DNA of 64,000 nucleotides from Galbibacter mesophilus. Lineage in GTDB: Bacteria > Bacteroidota > Bacteroidia > Flavobacteriales > Flavobacteriaceae. Where the stretch lies: assembly GCF_023721415.1 (NCBI RefSeq), contig NZ_JAMQVC010000001.1:930001-994000 (forward strand), written 5' to 3'. The notes below the pieces were generated by a model. The model saw only the letters and a program-made list of their open reading frames with translations. It was not told the origin of the DNA and made no database searches. Position 1 is the first letter of the stretch. Every line of letters starts with the position of its first letter. A program made the position numbers and the translations under genes. This document shows, piece after piece, positions 52,254-61,644 of the stretch.

Positions 52254-52261
52254 CAAAAATA
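52254..52261 (-). promoter_or_regulatory. Promoter -7 box for the sufE operon
   Basis: CAAAAATA on the plus strand reads TATTTTTG on the minus strand, 15 bases before the sufE ATG. Confidence 0.6.
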
Positions 52262-52348
52262 CAACAAGAATATGGGCTATTCAACTGTTTTTCCAATTGT
52301 TGCAGAAATGCTATTTTCTGAATTTTGAAAAAAGAAAACAAAGCCTCT

Positions 52349-52382
52349 TTTGAAGCATTTTACTAAACTCTGATTATCTTTG
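52349..52382 (+). promoter_or_regulatory. Promoter for thiL with very short or no leader
   Basis: TTTG (52349-52352) and TATCTTTG (52375-52382), 22 bases apart, fit the consensus. The thiL ATG starts only four bases after the -7 box, so transcription should begin at or near the start codon. Confidence 0.65.
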
Positions 52383-52386
52383 CAGC

Positions 52387-53436
52387 ATGATAGAAGACAA
52401 AAACCCACAACGCACTTCCATTTCTGAGCTTGGCGAGTTTGGTTTGATAGATCATCTCACCAAACAGTTTAAAATTAAGCACGAATCCACCGTGAAAGGC
52501 ATTGGTGATGATGCTGCCGTACTTGATTTTAAAGGAAAGAAAACAGTGGTTACCACCGATTTTTTAGTGGAAAATGTGCATTTCGACCTTAGTTATATGC
52601 CGCTGAAGCATTTAGGGTATAAATCGGTAATTGTCAACCTATCGGATGTGTATGCCATGAACGCCAAGGCTACGCAGATTACTATTTCCGTAGCGGTTTC
52701 CAACCGATTTCCATTGGAAGCACTCGAAGAACTCTACGCTGGTGTAAAACTTGCATGCGACATGTATAATGTTGATTTGGTTGGTGGCGACACTACATCT
52801 TCAAATAAAGGGCTTTTAATTACAGTAACCGCTTTGGGCGAAGCCGATGAGGAAGAAATAGTTTACAGAAATGGCGCCAAACCAAACGATCTTTTGGTAG
52901 TAAGCGGTGATGTTGGTGGTGCTTATTTGGGACTTCAGGTACTAGAACGGGAAAAAGAAGTGTTTAAGGTAAATCCTCAAAATCAACCGGATTTAGACCA
53001 ATACACTTATATCATTGAAAGACAGTTAAAGCCCGAAGCCCGTAAAGATATTCCCGAACTTCTAAAAAAATTGGAAGTGAAGCCTACTTCTATGATTGAT
53101 ATTAGTGACGGACTTTCCTCGGAAATAATACATCTGTGCAAGCAATCGAAAGTGGGCTGTAATTTATATGAAGACAAAATTCCGCTTGATCCGCAAGTAA
53201 TTTCTACTTCGGAAGAATTTAATATTAGTAGCACTACTGTAGCTTTAAGCGGTGGGGAAGATTACGAATTATTGTTCACTATCTCCCAAGATGATTTTCC
53301 TAAAATAAAAGGAAATCCGCATTTATCCATTATTGGCCACATGACACAAGAGAGTGAGGGCATGCATTTGGTGACGCGTGCCAATACAAAGATTCAGCTA
53401 CAAGCTAGAGGATGGAATTCCTTTAACCAAGAATAA
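52387..53436 (+). CDS. thiL: Thiamine-phosphate kinase
   Basis: Phosphorylates thiamine monophosphate to the active cofactor thiamine diphosphate. The 349 residues show the AIR-synthase-like ThiL fold: VKGIGDDAAVLDF with metal-binding Asp pair, TTDFLVENVHFD, the VDLVGGDTTSS segment and, in the second half, SMIDISDGLSSEIIHL and ALSGGEDYELLFT. The start is fixed by the closely spaced promoter. No other thiamine genes are nearby, and no TPP riboswitch can lie in the four-base leader. Confidence 0.95.
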   Translation: MIEDKNPQRTSISELGEFGLIDHLTKQFKIKHESTVKGIGDDAAVLDFKGKKTVVTTDFLVENVHFDLSYMPLKHLGYKSVIVNLSDVYAMNAKATQITISVAVSNRFPLEALEELYAGVKLACDMYNVDLVGGDTTSSNKGLLITVTALGEADEEEIVYRNGAKPNDLLVVSGDVGGAYLGLQVLEREKEVFKVNPQNQPDLDQYTYIIERQLKPEARKDIPELLKKLEVKPTSMIDISDGLSSEIIHLCKQSKVGCNLYEDKIPLDPQVISTSEEFNISSTTVALSGGEDYELLFTISQDDFPKIKGNPHLSIIGHMTQESEGMHLVTRANTKIQLQARGWNSFNQE

Positions 53437-53438
53437 GA

Positions 53439-53675
53439 TTAAGCAACCGTTTGTAGCGCACGTCTTTTCTCATAAAGATATGCCAACGTTTTATTAATCT
53501 CTTTCCATTCTGGGGTTAAAATATCCAAGTGACCTGTTTCGGTGGTAGTAAGTTCGCACTTACATGTCTTGCATCGATATTCCGTAATGTGGGAAGTGAC
53601 TTTTTTCGATACTTCATAGCGACATCCAATTACCGAACAGAGTGCTTTTCTGAATGTAGATTTAGAGGTTTTCAT
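53439..53675 (-). CDS. Small Cys-rich protein, unknown function
   Basis: From the ATG at 53675 it has 78 residues: a basic N-terminus (MKTSKSTFRKALCSVIGCRY), a Cys pair (CSVIGC), then CKTCKC, and a helical C-terminus ending in a basic YLYEKRRALQ. The five Cys in C-x4-C and C-x2-C-x-C arrangement look like a small zinc ribbon. I do not recognise a named family. A TTG twelve codons upstream gives a longer but unlikely form. It converges on thiL, with only two bases between the stop codons. Confidence 0.72.
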   Translation of the reverse strand: MKTSKSTFRKALCSVIGCRYEVSKKVTSHITEYRCKTCKCELTTTETGHLDILTPEWKEINKTLAYLYEKRRALQTVA

Positions 53676-53724
53676 ATAGGTTATGTTTTTTGGGTACCGT
53701 AACTTATACAAATTCTGCTAATTA

Positions 53725-54504
53725 TCAAATTTTTTTTAAGAATTTCTTCACATTATCGATGAATTGCGATTGGTTTTCAATAAAACTCATGTGTCCGTCA
53801 GGAAATTCAACCACTTTTACTTCAGTATTTTGGGTTTGTTCTATTAAAGCGGCGTGATCGAGGACTGGGTCTTTTTTCCCGATAATCATCAGTTTAGCAA
53901 AGGGCGTAAAGTGAAGTAAAATTTCTCTGTCGTCCCGAATTTTCATTCCTTCCAAAGCAGCAACAATTCCTTGAAGCGGTGTTTTTAATGCTTCCTTTTT
54001 TAAGGCTTTTATTTCTTCAGCAAAAATTTTACGGTTTTTAGGTCGGAAAAGATTAGAAATACCCATTCGCACAAAGCTTTTATGGTTTTTCTTTACCATT
54101 TCTATCGCACGATCCCTGTTTTTTTTCTTTTCTTCGGAATCTGCCCTAGCCGTGGAGTTTACCAATGCAAGTGCCTTCACTTGATCTGGATTGGCCTCTG
54201 CAAAAGCAAGCGCTACGTAGCCGCCCATGGAGTGACCAATTAAAGAAACACGTCTTATTTTAAGCTCGTCCAAAATTGCTTTCACGGTTTCAGCCATCAA
54301 TTCCATGGTATGAACATAACCCAAGCAGCCTGTTTTCCCGTGGCCTAAAAGATCAATGGTGATAACACGGTACTTTTTTACGAGCTTTTCTTTTAAGGAA
54401 TCCCAAATAGACATGTTTTCTAAAAAGCCGTGAAGCAAAACCACTGCAGGGCCTTTACCAGCGTCTTTGTAAAAAATATCGGTTCCTTTAAAATTATGTA
54501 TCAT
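53725..54504 (-). CDS. Alpha/beta fold hydrolase
   Basis: Serine hydrolase. The 259 residues begin with the strand pattern GKGPAVVLLHGFLENMSIW, then nucleophile Ser92 in GHSMGG. The acid is probably the Asp of KDPVLDH and the base the His of DGHMSFIE near the C-terminus. It is like small carboxylesterases or BioH/MenH-type enzymes, without a signal peptide. Substrate unknown. It lies 49 bases upstream of the small Cys-rich gene and about 175 bases after the aminopeptidase P gene on the same strand. Confidence 0.9.
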   Translation of the reverse strand: MIHNFKGTDIFYKDAGKGPAVVLLHGFLENMSIWDSLKEKLVKKYRVITIDLLGHGKTGCLGYVHTMELMAETVKAILDELKIRRVSLIGHSMGGYVALAFAEANPDQVKALALVNSTARADSEEKKKNRDRAIEMVKKNHKSFVRMGISNLFRPKNRKIFAEEIKALKKEALKTPLQGIVAALEGMKIRDDREILLHFTPFAKLMIIGKKDPVLDHAALIEQTQNTEVKVVEFPDGHMSFIENQSQFIDNVKKFLKKI

Positions 54505-54648
54505 TAATTGATAAGTAAACTACCTCGGCGTATGTACAAGAGATATTTTTCAGAAACAAGATTTTAATATCGGGGCAAGCCTCGGGTAATATAACCTTTG
54601 GCGATGCCAATAAAATCCTGAACCTGGCGAAAAACATTAGTTGTAAAT

Positions 54649-54673
54649 GCCCTTCGACAGGCTCAGGGTGACA
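54649..54673. repeat. Short palindromic repeat near the aminopeptidase P stop
   Basis: The stretch holds CCCTTCGACAGGCTCAGGG, a partial palindrome followed by TGACA, ending about seven bases from the aminopeptidase P stop. A second repeat-like stretch (TCGGGGCAAGCCTCGGG) lies near 54571. Confidence 0.6.
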
Positions 54674-54679
54674 AATGGT

Positions 54680-55972
54680 TTATCTATTCATCCAATCTTC
54701 GATTTCCTCAACTTCGATTGGAATATTACGCATTAAATTAAATGGTTCGCCCGTTTCCTGAATAACAACATCATCTTCCAAACGGATACCGAAGCCTTCT
54801 TTTGGAATATAAATACCAGGCTCAACGGTAAACACCATATTGGCTTTCATAGGTTTTTTTAACGCACCATAATCGTGCGTGTCCAAACCAATGTGGTGAC
54901 TTGTACCATGCATAAAATACTTTTTATAGGCAGGCCAATCTGGATTTTCCTTTAACACGTCTGTTTTATCCAACAGACCTAAATCTATAAGGGCACTAGT
55001 CATTAATTTACCCACTTCCACATGAAATTCCTTCCACATGGTTCCCGGCACCAACATTTGTGTTGCCTCTTTTTTCACTTTAAGCACCGCATTATACACT
55101 TCTTTTTGTCTTTCAGAAAACCTTCCGCTCACGGGAATTGTCCTTGTCATATCACTCGCGTAGTTGGCATATTCAGCGCCTGCGTCAATTAGCAAAAGCT
55201 CGCCTTCCTTACACTGCATTTTGTTTTCAATATAATGAAGGACATTCGCATTGTTTCCAGAAGCAATAATTGGGGTGTAAGCAAAACCACGGGAACGGTT
55301 ACGCGTGAATTCGTGGATAAACTCAGCTTCTATTTCGTATTCCCACACACCAGGCTTGGTAAATTGAAGCACTCTTTTAAACGCTTTCTCAGTGATATTA
55401 CACGCTTGCTGCATCAATTCAATTTCCTGAGGTTCTTTGGTGCCTCGCAATTCTTGCAGTATTTGATTGCTTTTTTCCCATTTGTGGGCAGGAAATTTGT
55501 CTTTACACCATTTGATAAAACGGTCCTCTCGTGTTTCTGTTTCCACCGACTGACGATAATGCTCATTCGTGTTGAAATAAACACTTTCAGCTTCCGTCAT
55601 TATATCAAAAAATACTTTATCAAATTCTTTCAACCAATACGTAGTTTTAATACCACTCACCTCCAAGGCTTTTTCCTTGGTAAGTTTTTCACCTTCCCAA
55701 ACTGCAATATGATCGTTGGTTTCGCGTACAAATAGAATTTCACGATGTTTGGCTTCGTGTGCATCTGGAAACAGTACCAAAATGCTTTCTTCTTGGTCCA
55801 CCCCACTCAAATAAAACAGGTCTCTAGACTGCTGAAAAGGCATGGTACTATCGGAACCTATTGGATAAATATCGTTGGAATTGAAAACGGCAATACTATT
55901 AGGTTTCATTTTCGCCATAAACTTCTGGCGGTTTTTTATAAATAGATTGCTGTCAATCGGATCGTACTTCAT
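54680..55972 (-). CDS. pepP: Aminopeptidase P family protein (Xaa-Pro aminopeptidase)
   Basis: Dimetal peptidase that removes N-terminal residues before proline. From the ATG at 55972 it has 430 residues. The N-terminal creatinase-like domain starts around NRQKFMAKMKPNSIAVF. The pita-bread domain carries the metal ligands: two Asp in DAGAEYANYASDMTRT, His in HGTSHHIGLDTHD, Glu in VEPGIY and Glu in RLEDDVV. A TTG at 56062 is excluded because a TAnnTTTG box (55996-56003) lies between it and 55972. No signal peptide, so cytoplasmic. Confidence 0.94.
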   Translation of the reverse strand: MKYDPIDSNLFIKNRQKFMAKMKPNSIAVFNSNDIYPIGSDSTMPFQQSRDLFYLSGVDQEESILVLFPDAHEAKHREILFVRETNDHIAVWEGEKLTKEKALEVSGIKTTYWLKEFDKVFFDIMTEAESVYFNTNEHYRQSVETETREDRFIKWCKDKFPAHKWEKSNQILQELRGTKEPQEIELMQQACNITEKAFKRVLQFTKPGVWEYEIEAEFIHEFTRNRSRGFAYTPIIASGNNANVLHYIENKMQCKEGELLLIDAGAEYANYASDMTRTIPVSGRFSERQKEVYNAVLKVKKEATQMLVPGTMWKEFHVEVGKLMTSALIDLGLLDKTDVLKENPDWPAYKKYFMHGTSHHIGLDTHDYGALKKPMKANMVFTVEPGIYIPKEGFGIRLEDDVVIQETGEPFNLMRNIPIEVEEIEDWMNR

Positions 55973-55995
55973 CGGAAATAAATTTTGAATTTTGC

Positions 55996-56003
55996 CAAAA
56001 TTA
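55996..56003 (-). promoter_or_regulatory. Promoter -7 box for pepP
   Basis: CAAAATTA on the plus strand reads TAATTTTG on the minus strand, 23 bases before the ATG at 55972. Confidence 0.55.
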
Positions 56004-56083
56004 AAAAGAATCAATGCTTTTCTTGTTAAACTTCGTATAAAGTTTGTTTTAAGAATAAACAATCCAAATATTTGAAAATTTCT

Positions 56084-56091
56084 TACTTTTG
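56084..56091 (+). promoter_or_regulatory. Promoter -7 box for the lipoprotein at 56122
   Basis: TACTTTTG, 30 bases before the ATG. Confidence 0.5.
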
Positions 56092-56121
56092 CACTCGTAA
56101 TAACCTCAAATCTAAATACAA

Positions 56122-56982
56122 ATGAAAAGAATAGCTTTATTTTTAAGCGTTACATTTCTATCGCTTTCCTGTTCAAACGAAAAAAACGATGAAGTTGCTG
56201 CTAGTAGTAATTTGATTGTTAAAATTAAGTTCGACAAAAACCAAGAGCGATTAGACAATTTAGGAAATCCCGCTACCGTTGCAGCAGGAAATGCCGCACA
56301 AACTCCGACAATAAATGCTTTCAGCGCCCATTATATTGAGTTGGCCCCAACAGCGACTACACTTCTAGGGGACGGAGAGATTATCTACGAAGGAGAAGAA
56401 ACAACAAAAGGTGGCGCTAAGGCCATAGATTTTTCTAAAGCTACGTTGGTACAAGACAACGAAACATTTTTGGAAATTCCGCTTAGCGAAATAAAAAAGG
56501 GAACCTACAAATGGGTACGTATTTCTGCATCCTATCAAAATGGAAGTATTAAACTTTTGAATGAGGGAACAGAGTATGATGCGACCATAGCAGGCTTTAT
56601 CGGCTATAATAACTATATTGAGTCTTTCGAACTTAACGGAAAAACTATTGAGGTAAACGACAACAAATTACAAGGTTTTTGGGGATTTGAAGCTGAAGGC
56701 TACACCCTAACCGGTCAAGCTCCAGAAGGTGCCGTAACGGTTCCGAATCCGCTTTTTGAAACATCACCCATCCCCCAAGGCTCTTGCGTGCTAACAGGAG
56801 ATTTTAGTGAAGAATTGGAAATTACTGGTAATGAAACTGAAGATATTGTAGTTACACTTTCTTTTTCTGTAAATAACAGTTTTGAGTGGAAAGAAGTTAA
56901 CATGGACGGAAAGTACGAACCTACCGCTGGAGAAGAACTAACCGATATGGGATTAAGAGGCCTAAAAGTAAGTAGTAATTAA
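56122..56982 (+). CDS. Lipoprotein of unknown function
   Basis: The 286 residues begin MKRIALFLSVTFLSLSC, a lipoprotein signal (Cys17), followed by an acidic linker. The mature part is beta-rich, with LIVKIKFDKNQERLDNLGNP near residue 30, KKGTYKWVRISASYQNG in the middle and LQGFWGFEAEGYTLTGQAPEGAVTVPNPL later. It ends in a strand-rich region with an acidic, possibly metal-binding NMDGKYEPTAGEEL stretch. I do not recognise a family. It has its own promoter and stands alone before the sdh operon. Confidence 0.82.
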   Translation: MKRIALFLSVTFLSLSCSNEKNDEVAASSNLIVKIKFDKNQERLDNLGNPATVAAGNAAQTPTINAFSAHYIELAPTATTLLGDGEIIYEGEETTKGGAKAIDFSKATLVQDNETFLEIPLSEIKKGTYKWVRISASYQNGSIKLLNEGTEYDATIAGFIGYNNYIESFELNGKTIEVNDNKLQGFWGFEAEGYTLTGQAPEGAVTVPNPLFETSPIPQGSCVLTGDFSEELEITGNETEDIVVTLSFSVNNSFEWKEVNMDGKYEPTAGEELTDMGLRGLKVSSN

Positions 56983-57088
56983 TAAACTACGTAATTATAC
57001 GTATTTATAACGTTGTAGTACATTTCTGATTGTTTTGTAACAATTACTTTAAATTCATTCTAAATTGCCGTTAAAACAGAAACGAAAG

Positions 57089-57120
57089 TTTGTAGATGAC
57101 TGATTCGTACTGTATTTTTG
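57089..57120 (+). promoter_or_regulatory. Promoter for sdhCAB
   Basis: TTTG (57089-57092) and TATTTTTG (57113-57120), exactly 20 bases apart, are the best match to the Bacteroidota consensus in the window. They lie 24 bases before the sdhC ATG. Confidence 0.7.
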
Positions 57121-57144
57121 TGCGTATTAAATAAAAAAATTCTA

Positions 57145-57804
57145 ATGAGCGGAATGTTAAATTCAACAATAGCTAGAAAAGTCGCTATGTCGCTTTCAGC
57201 TTTATTCTTGTTAATCTTCCTTTTACAGCATTTTATCATCAATTTTACTTCTGTAATAAGCGAAAATACTTTTAATGAACTTTCACACTTTATGGGCACC
57301 AATGTGTTGGTTCAATTTTTAATGCAGCCCATTTTGATTTTTGCGGTTGTTTTTCACTTTGTGATGGGCTTTATACTGGAAATTAAAAATAAACAAGCAA
57401 GAGACATCAGTTATGCAAGTTACAAAGGAAGCGCAAATAGCTCCTGGGTTTCAAGAAACATGATTTACAGCGGACTCGTAATTCTTGCGTTTTTGGTTCT
57501 GCATTTTATTGATTTTTGGTTTCCGGAGATAAACCATAAGTATATCGAGTTTGCTCCAGAAGACCCAACAAGATACTACCACGAATTGGTAGAGAAATTT
57601 CATAACCCCATTAGAGTAGGGGCATATGTAATTGCCTTTGTTTTGTTAGCATTGCACTTATTGCACGGTTTTCAATCGGCTTTCCAGTCGATTGGGGTGA
57701 GCAACAAATTCAATGCTACCCTAAAATCAATTGGGAAATTCTATGCAATTTTTATCCCATTAGGATTTATTTTTATTGCACTTTTCCATTTTTTTAATCA
57801 TTAA
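57145..57804 (+). CDS. sdhC: Succinate dehydrogenase cytochrome b subunit
   Basis: Membrane anchor of the succinate dehydrogenase complex, binding haem and the quinone. From the ATG at 57145 it is 219 residues. Five hydrophobic segments carry His at expected positions: [41 protein letters not shown] and FIALFHFF. These fit the diheme, B-type single-subunit anchor. A TTG nine codons upstream overlaps the promoter and is rejected. sdhA starts 14 bases after it. Confidence 0.95.
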   Translation: MSGMLNSTIARKVAMSLSALFLLIFLLQHFIINFTSVISENTFNELSHFMGTNVLVQFLMQPILIFAVVFHFVMGFILEIKNKQARDISYASYKGSANSSWVSRNMIYSGLVILAFLVLHFIDFWFPEINHKYIEFAPEDPTRYYHELVEKFHNPIRVGAYVIAFVLLALHLLHGFQSAFQSIGVSNKFNATLKSIGKFYAIFIPLGFIFIALFHFFNH

Positions 57805-57818
57805 AAGAGGTACGTATT

Positions 57819-59822
57819 ATGGCAATTTTCGATTCTAACATACCACAAGGCGATTTAGCAAAAAAGTGGACCAATCATAAAAACAGTATAGATCTTGTTA
57901 ATCCGGCAAACAAACGTAACATCGATGTTATTGTAGTAGGAACCGGATTGGCAGGTGGTTCAGCAGCAGCTACGTTAGCAGAATTAGGATATAATGTAAA
58001 AACATTTTGTTACCAAGATTCCCCACGCCGTGCGCACTCTATTGCAGCACAAGGGGGTATCAATGCGGCTAAAAACTATCAAGGAGATGGAGATTCTACC
58101 TACCGTTTGTTTTACGATACGGTAAAAGGTGGGGATTATCGTTCTCGCGAGGCTAACGTTTACCGATTGGCAGAAGTTTCCGCAAATATAATTGACCAAT
58201 GTGTGGCGCAAGGGGTTCCTTTCGCGCGTGAATATGGTGGGCTACTAGACAACCGTTCTTTTGGAGGGGTATTGGTTTCCCGTACGTTTTATGCAAAAGG
58301 ACAAACAGGTCAACAACTTTTGTTGGGAGCCTACGCAGCGATGAACCGACAAATAAACCGTGGTAAGATTCAGTCTTATAACCGTCATGAAATGTTAGAC
58401 ATTGTTATTGTTGACGGAAAAGCACGGGGAATAATCGCACGGAATTTAGTGACCGGACAAATTGAGCGCCATTCTGCCCATGCGGTAGTTGTGGCATCAG
58501 GAGGGTACGGAAATGTGTTCTTCTTGTCTACAAATGCGATGGGAAGTAACGTTACCGCTTCATGGAAAATCCATAAAAAAGGTGCTTATTTCGCGAATCC
58601 GTGTTATACACAGATTCACCCAACCTGTATTCCGGTGTCAGGGGATCATCAATCGAAATTAACGTTGATGTCTGAATCCCTTCGGAATGATGGTAGGATT
58701 TGGGTTCCGAAGAAAAAAGAAGATGCTGAAGCTATCCGTCAAGGAAAATTAAAACCGACGGAATTAGCCGAAGAAGATAGAGATTATTATTTGGAAAGAA
58801 GATATCCTTCTTTTGGTAACCTTGTACCTCGTGACGTGGCATCGAGAGCTGCCAAAGAACGTTGTGATGCCGGATTTGGTGTTAACAAAACCGGAGAAGC
58901 AGTGTTCTTGGATTTCGAATCGGCCATTATGCGATACGGAAAAGAACAGGCTATCATTCACGGTAATCCAAATGCTTCTGAAAAGGAAATTCGGGAATTA
59001 GGTGAAAAAGTAGTAGAAAACAAATACGGAAACCTTTTCCAAATGTACGAGAAGATTGTTGATGAGAATCCGTACAAAACCCCAATGAAAATCTATCCAG
59101 CGGTGCACTATACTATGGGTGGTATTTGGGTAGATTATAATTTAATGACTACCATTCCTGGTTGCTACGCAGCGGGTGAAGCTAACTTCTCTGATCACGG
59201 TGCAAACCGATTGGGTGCTTCTGCCTTGATGCAAGGTTTGGCAGACGGATATTTTGTGCTGCCATACACTATTGGAGATTATCTAGCGCAAGATATTCGT
59301 ACTGGAAAAATACCTACGGATTCACCAGAGTTTGATGAAGCAGAAAAGAATGTTCGCGACCAAATAGCTAAATTGGTAAATAATAAAGGAAATCATTCCG
59401 TTGATTATTACCACAAAAAGCTTGGTAAAATTATGTGGAACAAATGCGGAATGGCCCGTAACGCGCAGGGATTACAGGAAGCTATTACCGAAATTAAAGA
59501 ATTAAGAGAGGACTTTTACAAAAATGTATTGGTTCCTGGTAGCGCCGAAGGTAAAAACAGCGAGCTCGAAAAAGCCATGCGTGTAGCAGATTTCTTAGAA
59601 TTAGGTGAGCTTTTCGCTAAAGATGCCTTACATAGAAACGAATCTTGTGGAGGACACTTTAGGGAAGAATACCAAACAGAAGAAGGAGAAGCTTTACGTG
59701 ACGATGAGAACTTTAAATACGTTGCCGCTTGGGAATATAAAGGACAACCTAGCGAAGCCGTATTACACAAGGAAGAATTAGAATACAAAAACATTGAGCT
59801 TAAAACACGCTCATACAAATAG
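57819..59822 (+). CDS. sdhA: Succinate dehydrogenase/fumarate reductase flavoprotein subunit
   Basis: Catalytic FAD subunit oxidising succinate to fumarate at the membrane. The 667 residues contain the FAD motif [19 protein letters not shown], the His of covalent flavin attachment in [16 protein letters not shown], the substrate and catalytic segment [10 protein letters not shown], then QIHPTC, and the FAD region [14 protein letters not shown]. The C-terminal helical domain has the conserved [15 protein letters not shown]. It is the large form used by the diheme-anchor complexes. sdhB follows after 73 bases containing a short tandem repeat. Confidence 0.97.
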   Translation: MAIFDSNIPQGDLAKKWTNHKNSIDLVNPANKRNIDVIVVGTGLAGGSAAATLAELGYNVKTFCYQDSPRRAHSIAAQGGINAAKNYQGDGDSTYRLFYDTVKGGDYRSREANVYRLAEVSANIIDQCVAQGVPFAREYGGLLDNRSFGGVLVSRTFYAKGQTGQQLLLGAYAAMNRQINRGKIQSYNRHEMLDIVIVDGKARGIIARNLVTGQIERHSAHAVVVASGGYGNVFFLSTNAMGSNVTASWKIHKKGAYFANPCYTQIHPTCIPVSGDHQSKLTLMSESLRNDGRIWVPKKKEDAEAIRQGKLKPTELAEEDRDYYLERRYPSFGNLVPRDVASRAAKERCDAGFGVNKTGEAVFLDFESAIMRYGKEQAIIHGNPNASEKEIRELGEKVVENKYGNLFQMYEKIVDENPYKTPMKIYPAVHYTMGGIWVDYNLMTTIPGCYAAGEANFSDHGANRLGASALMQGLADGYFVLPYTIGDYLAQDIRTGKIPTDSPEFDEAEKNVRDQIAKLVNNKGNHSVDYYHKKLGKIMWNKCGMARNAQGLQEAITEIKELREDFYKNVLVPGSAEGKNSELEKAMRVADFLELGELFAKDALHRNESCGGHFREEYQTEEGEALRDDENFKYVAAWEYKGQPSEAVLHKEELEYKNIELKTRSYK

Positions 59823-59860
59823 ATGCAAGTGTTGAGATATGAGATGTTAGATTAACTGCT

Positions 59861-59881
59861 CAATACTCAATACTCAATACT
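59861..59881. repeat. Seven-base tandem repeat between sdhA and sdhB
   Basis: CAATACT occurs three times in a row. It sits in the 73-base gap between two genes of one operon. Confidence 0.7.
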
Positions 59882-59895
59882 AAAATCTAAATAAT

Positions 59896-60642
59896 ATGAA
59901 TCTTACATTAAAAATATGGCGTCAACAAGATGCCAACACAAAAGGAAAGATGGTAGACTACCCAATCTCTGGGGTAGATGAAGATATGTCTTTTTTGGAA
60001 ATGCTAGACGTTTTAAACGAAGATCTCATTTCTAAAGGAGAAGAGCCTGTGGAATTTGATCATGACTGTCGTGAAGGAATTTGTGGAGCATGTTCTTTAC
60101 AAATTAATGGAGAGCCTCATGGTCCAGACCGAGGAGTTACCACATGTCAATTGCACATGCGTATGTTCAACGATGGCGATACTATTACCATTGAGCCATT
60201 TAGAGCAAAAGCTTTTCCAGTTATAAAGGATTTAATTGTAGATAGAAGCTCTTTCGACAGAATTCAGCAAGCGGGTGGTTTTATTTCCGTTAACACTTCA
60301 GGAAATACTATCGATGCCAATGCTATTCCAGTTAACAAACATGATGCAGACGATTCTTTTGCTGCGGCAACTTGTATTGGGTGCGGGGCTTGTGTAGCTG
60401 CTTGTAAAAATGCTAGTGCGATGCTGTTCACTTCTGCTAAAGTTTCCCAGTTTGCCTTATTACCACAAGGTCGTGTAGAAGCTACCGACCGTGTTTTAAA
60501 CATGGTAAGACAGATGGATGAAGAAGGTTTTGGAAACTGTTCCAACACTGGTGCTTGCGAAATTGAATGTCCAAAGGGAATTTCTTTGGAAAACATCGCT
60601 AGAATGAACCGTGAATATATTGCGGCAAGCGTGAAAAAATAA
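59896..60642 (+). CDS. sdhB: Succinate dehydrogenase iron-sulfur subunit
   Basis: Carries electrons from the flavin to the quinone. The 248 residues show the [2Fe-2S] ferredoxin part [17 protein letters not shown], with a further Cys in TTCQLHM. The C-terminal domain carries the Cys groups [13 protein letters not shown] and [14 protein letters not shown] for the [4Fe-4S] and [3Fe-4S] centres. It is the third gene of the operon sdhCAB. A terminator follows its stop. Confidence 0.97.
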   Translation: MNLTLKIWRQQDANTKGKMVDYPISGVDEDMSFLEMLDVLNEDLISKGEEPVEFDHDCREGICGACSLQINGEPHGPDRGVTTCQLHMRMFNDGDTITIEPFRAKAFPVIKDLIVDRSSFDRIQQAGGFISVNTSGNTIDANAIPVNKHDADDSFAAATCIGCGACVAACKNASAMLFTSAKVSQFALLPQGRVEATDRVLNMVRQMDEEGFGNCSNTGACEIECPKGISLENIARMNREYIAASVKK

Positions 60643-60672
60643 GTAAGCAACTTGCTTAAAGATAATTGGAAT

Positions 60673-60697
60673 CCCTGAGCAATTTTATTGCTTAGGG
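60673..60697 (+). terminator. Terminator after sdhB
   Basis: CCCTGAGCAAT pairs with ATTGCTTAGGG (one G-U pair), followed by a T-run. Confidence 0.8.
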
Positions 60698-60723
60698 TTT
60701 TTCTTTTTGAATAATCCCCAACC

Positions 60724-61383
60724 TCAATACATCTGAAATAAAGTAGTAACAATAACTCCCTTGTTTTCATCTAAGGGAATGGAAAGCAACGGAATGGTTT
60801 CTTTAACCTTCAAATTAAACGGTGGCGCTAATAAATCAATACCACTATTTTTCTTTAATCGGATTCCCTGTCCGGAAATGATGTCTTTATTGGGTTGAAA
60901 ATTTCCTTCCGGAAGGTGTTCAGTTAAAATAACATAATTATAGTTTGGAAGCTTTCTTACAACACTTTCCACCTCGTTATTTGATAAGTGTTGAAGCACC
61001 TGACGCAGTAAAATACAATCTGCTGAGGGCATATTATCAGTGGCGATATCCAGGCAATGAAATTCAATATTTTCCCCGCCAAATTTATTTCTGTTTCTTT
61101 TAATCAGACTTTCAACAATATCAATAGCTATATATCTTTTCGTTAAACCAAAAAGCTGTCTGCCAATATTGAAATCACCACAACCCAAATCGCACACCAC
61201 AAGTGGCTTCGCAAAAGTGGTTAGAAAATCCCTTACGGCTTTTATATAAGGCTCTACAAGATTTGGATTATGGGAGCCATCCCCCGAGTAAAAATCGGTG
61301 TGAAAGCCGCCCCAAAGATTTAGCTCATAAATTTGCTCCATAGCATCTTTAGTGGGCCATGGTTTTTTAATTCTGTTGGACAT
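60724..61383 (-). CDS. Class I SAM-dependent methyltransferase
   Basis: From the ATG at 61383 it is 219 residues. The SAM-binding motif VVCDLGCGDFNIGRQL is near residue 70, followed by IAIDIVESLI and the acidic LDIATDNMPSADCILLRQVLQHL, a small-molecule methyltransferase pattern. The N-terminus contains NLWGGFHTDFYSGDGSHNP. A longer frame back to a GTG at 61560 would add a hydrophobic, Phe-rich stretch running through a palindromic repeat and is rejected. Substrate unknown. It converges on the sdh operon. Confidence 0.87.
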   Translation of the reverse strand: MSNRIKKPWPTKDAMEQIYELNLWGGFHTDFYSGDGSHNPNLVEPYIKAVRDFLTTFAKPLVVCDLGCGDFNIGRQLFGLTKRYIAIDIVESLIKRNRNKFGGENIEFHCLDIATDNMPSADCILLRQVLQHLSNNEVESVVRKLPNYNYVILTEHLPEGNFQPNKDIISGQGIRLKKNSGIDLLAPPFNLKVKETIPLLSIPLDENKGVIVTTLFQMY

Positions 61384-61502
61384 GGATATTTTAAAACCTT
61401 TTGTATTAACAAAATTAAAGGAAAAGCCTAAAAAGGCAAAGGGTAAAAAAGTGAATGTGGGAATGAGCGGAAAAAGATAAAGATTGAAAAAAGAGAAAGT
61501 AC

Positions 61503-61552
61503 TTAACCTCGACGCAAGCGTCGAAGCAACTTGTCTGACGGCAGTCGAGTTA
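61503..61552. repeat. Palindromic repeat upstream of the methyltransferase
   Basis: CGACGC and GCGTCG (61510-61523) form a small hairpin, and TTAACCTCGAC and GTCGAGTTAA enclose it. It is related in style to the repeat at 1354. Confidence 0.5.
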
Positions 61553-61568
61553 AATATCACGGTAAATA

Positions 61569-61601
61569 AAAAGGGAAGTACTTTTCAGTTACTTCCCTTT
61601 T
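61569..61601 (-). terminator. Terminator of the small gene at 61645
   Basis: AAAAGGGAAGTA and TACTTCCCTTTT form a perfect 12-base stem around nine bases. It is downstream of the minus-strand frame ending at 61645, with a T-run on that side. Confidence 0.7.
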
Positions 61602-61644
61602 CAAATCTTAGCAAAAAACTTTTGGGGCTTGTTCTTTGGGGCGT

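Noticed and set aside
52321-52386. TPP riboswitch upstream of thiL
   Set aside because: The promoter leaves about four bases of leader and no thi-box sequence is visible.
55235-55735. Plus-strand frame (166 codons) opposite pepP
   Set aside because: It lies within the catalytic domain coding of pepP and has no family features.
56041-56062. TTG start for pepP at 56062
   Set aside because: A promoter box lies between it and the ATG at 55972, and the extra residues have no family match.
61384-61560. N-terminal extension of the methyltransferase from a GTG
   Set aside because: It reads through a palindromic repeat and gives a Phe-rich stretch not seen in the family; the ATG at 61383 is a normal start.
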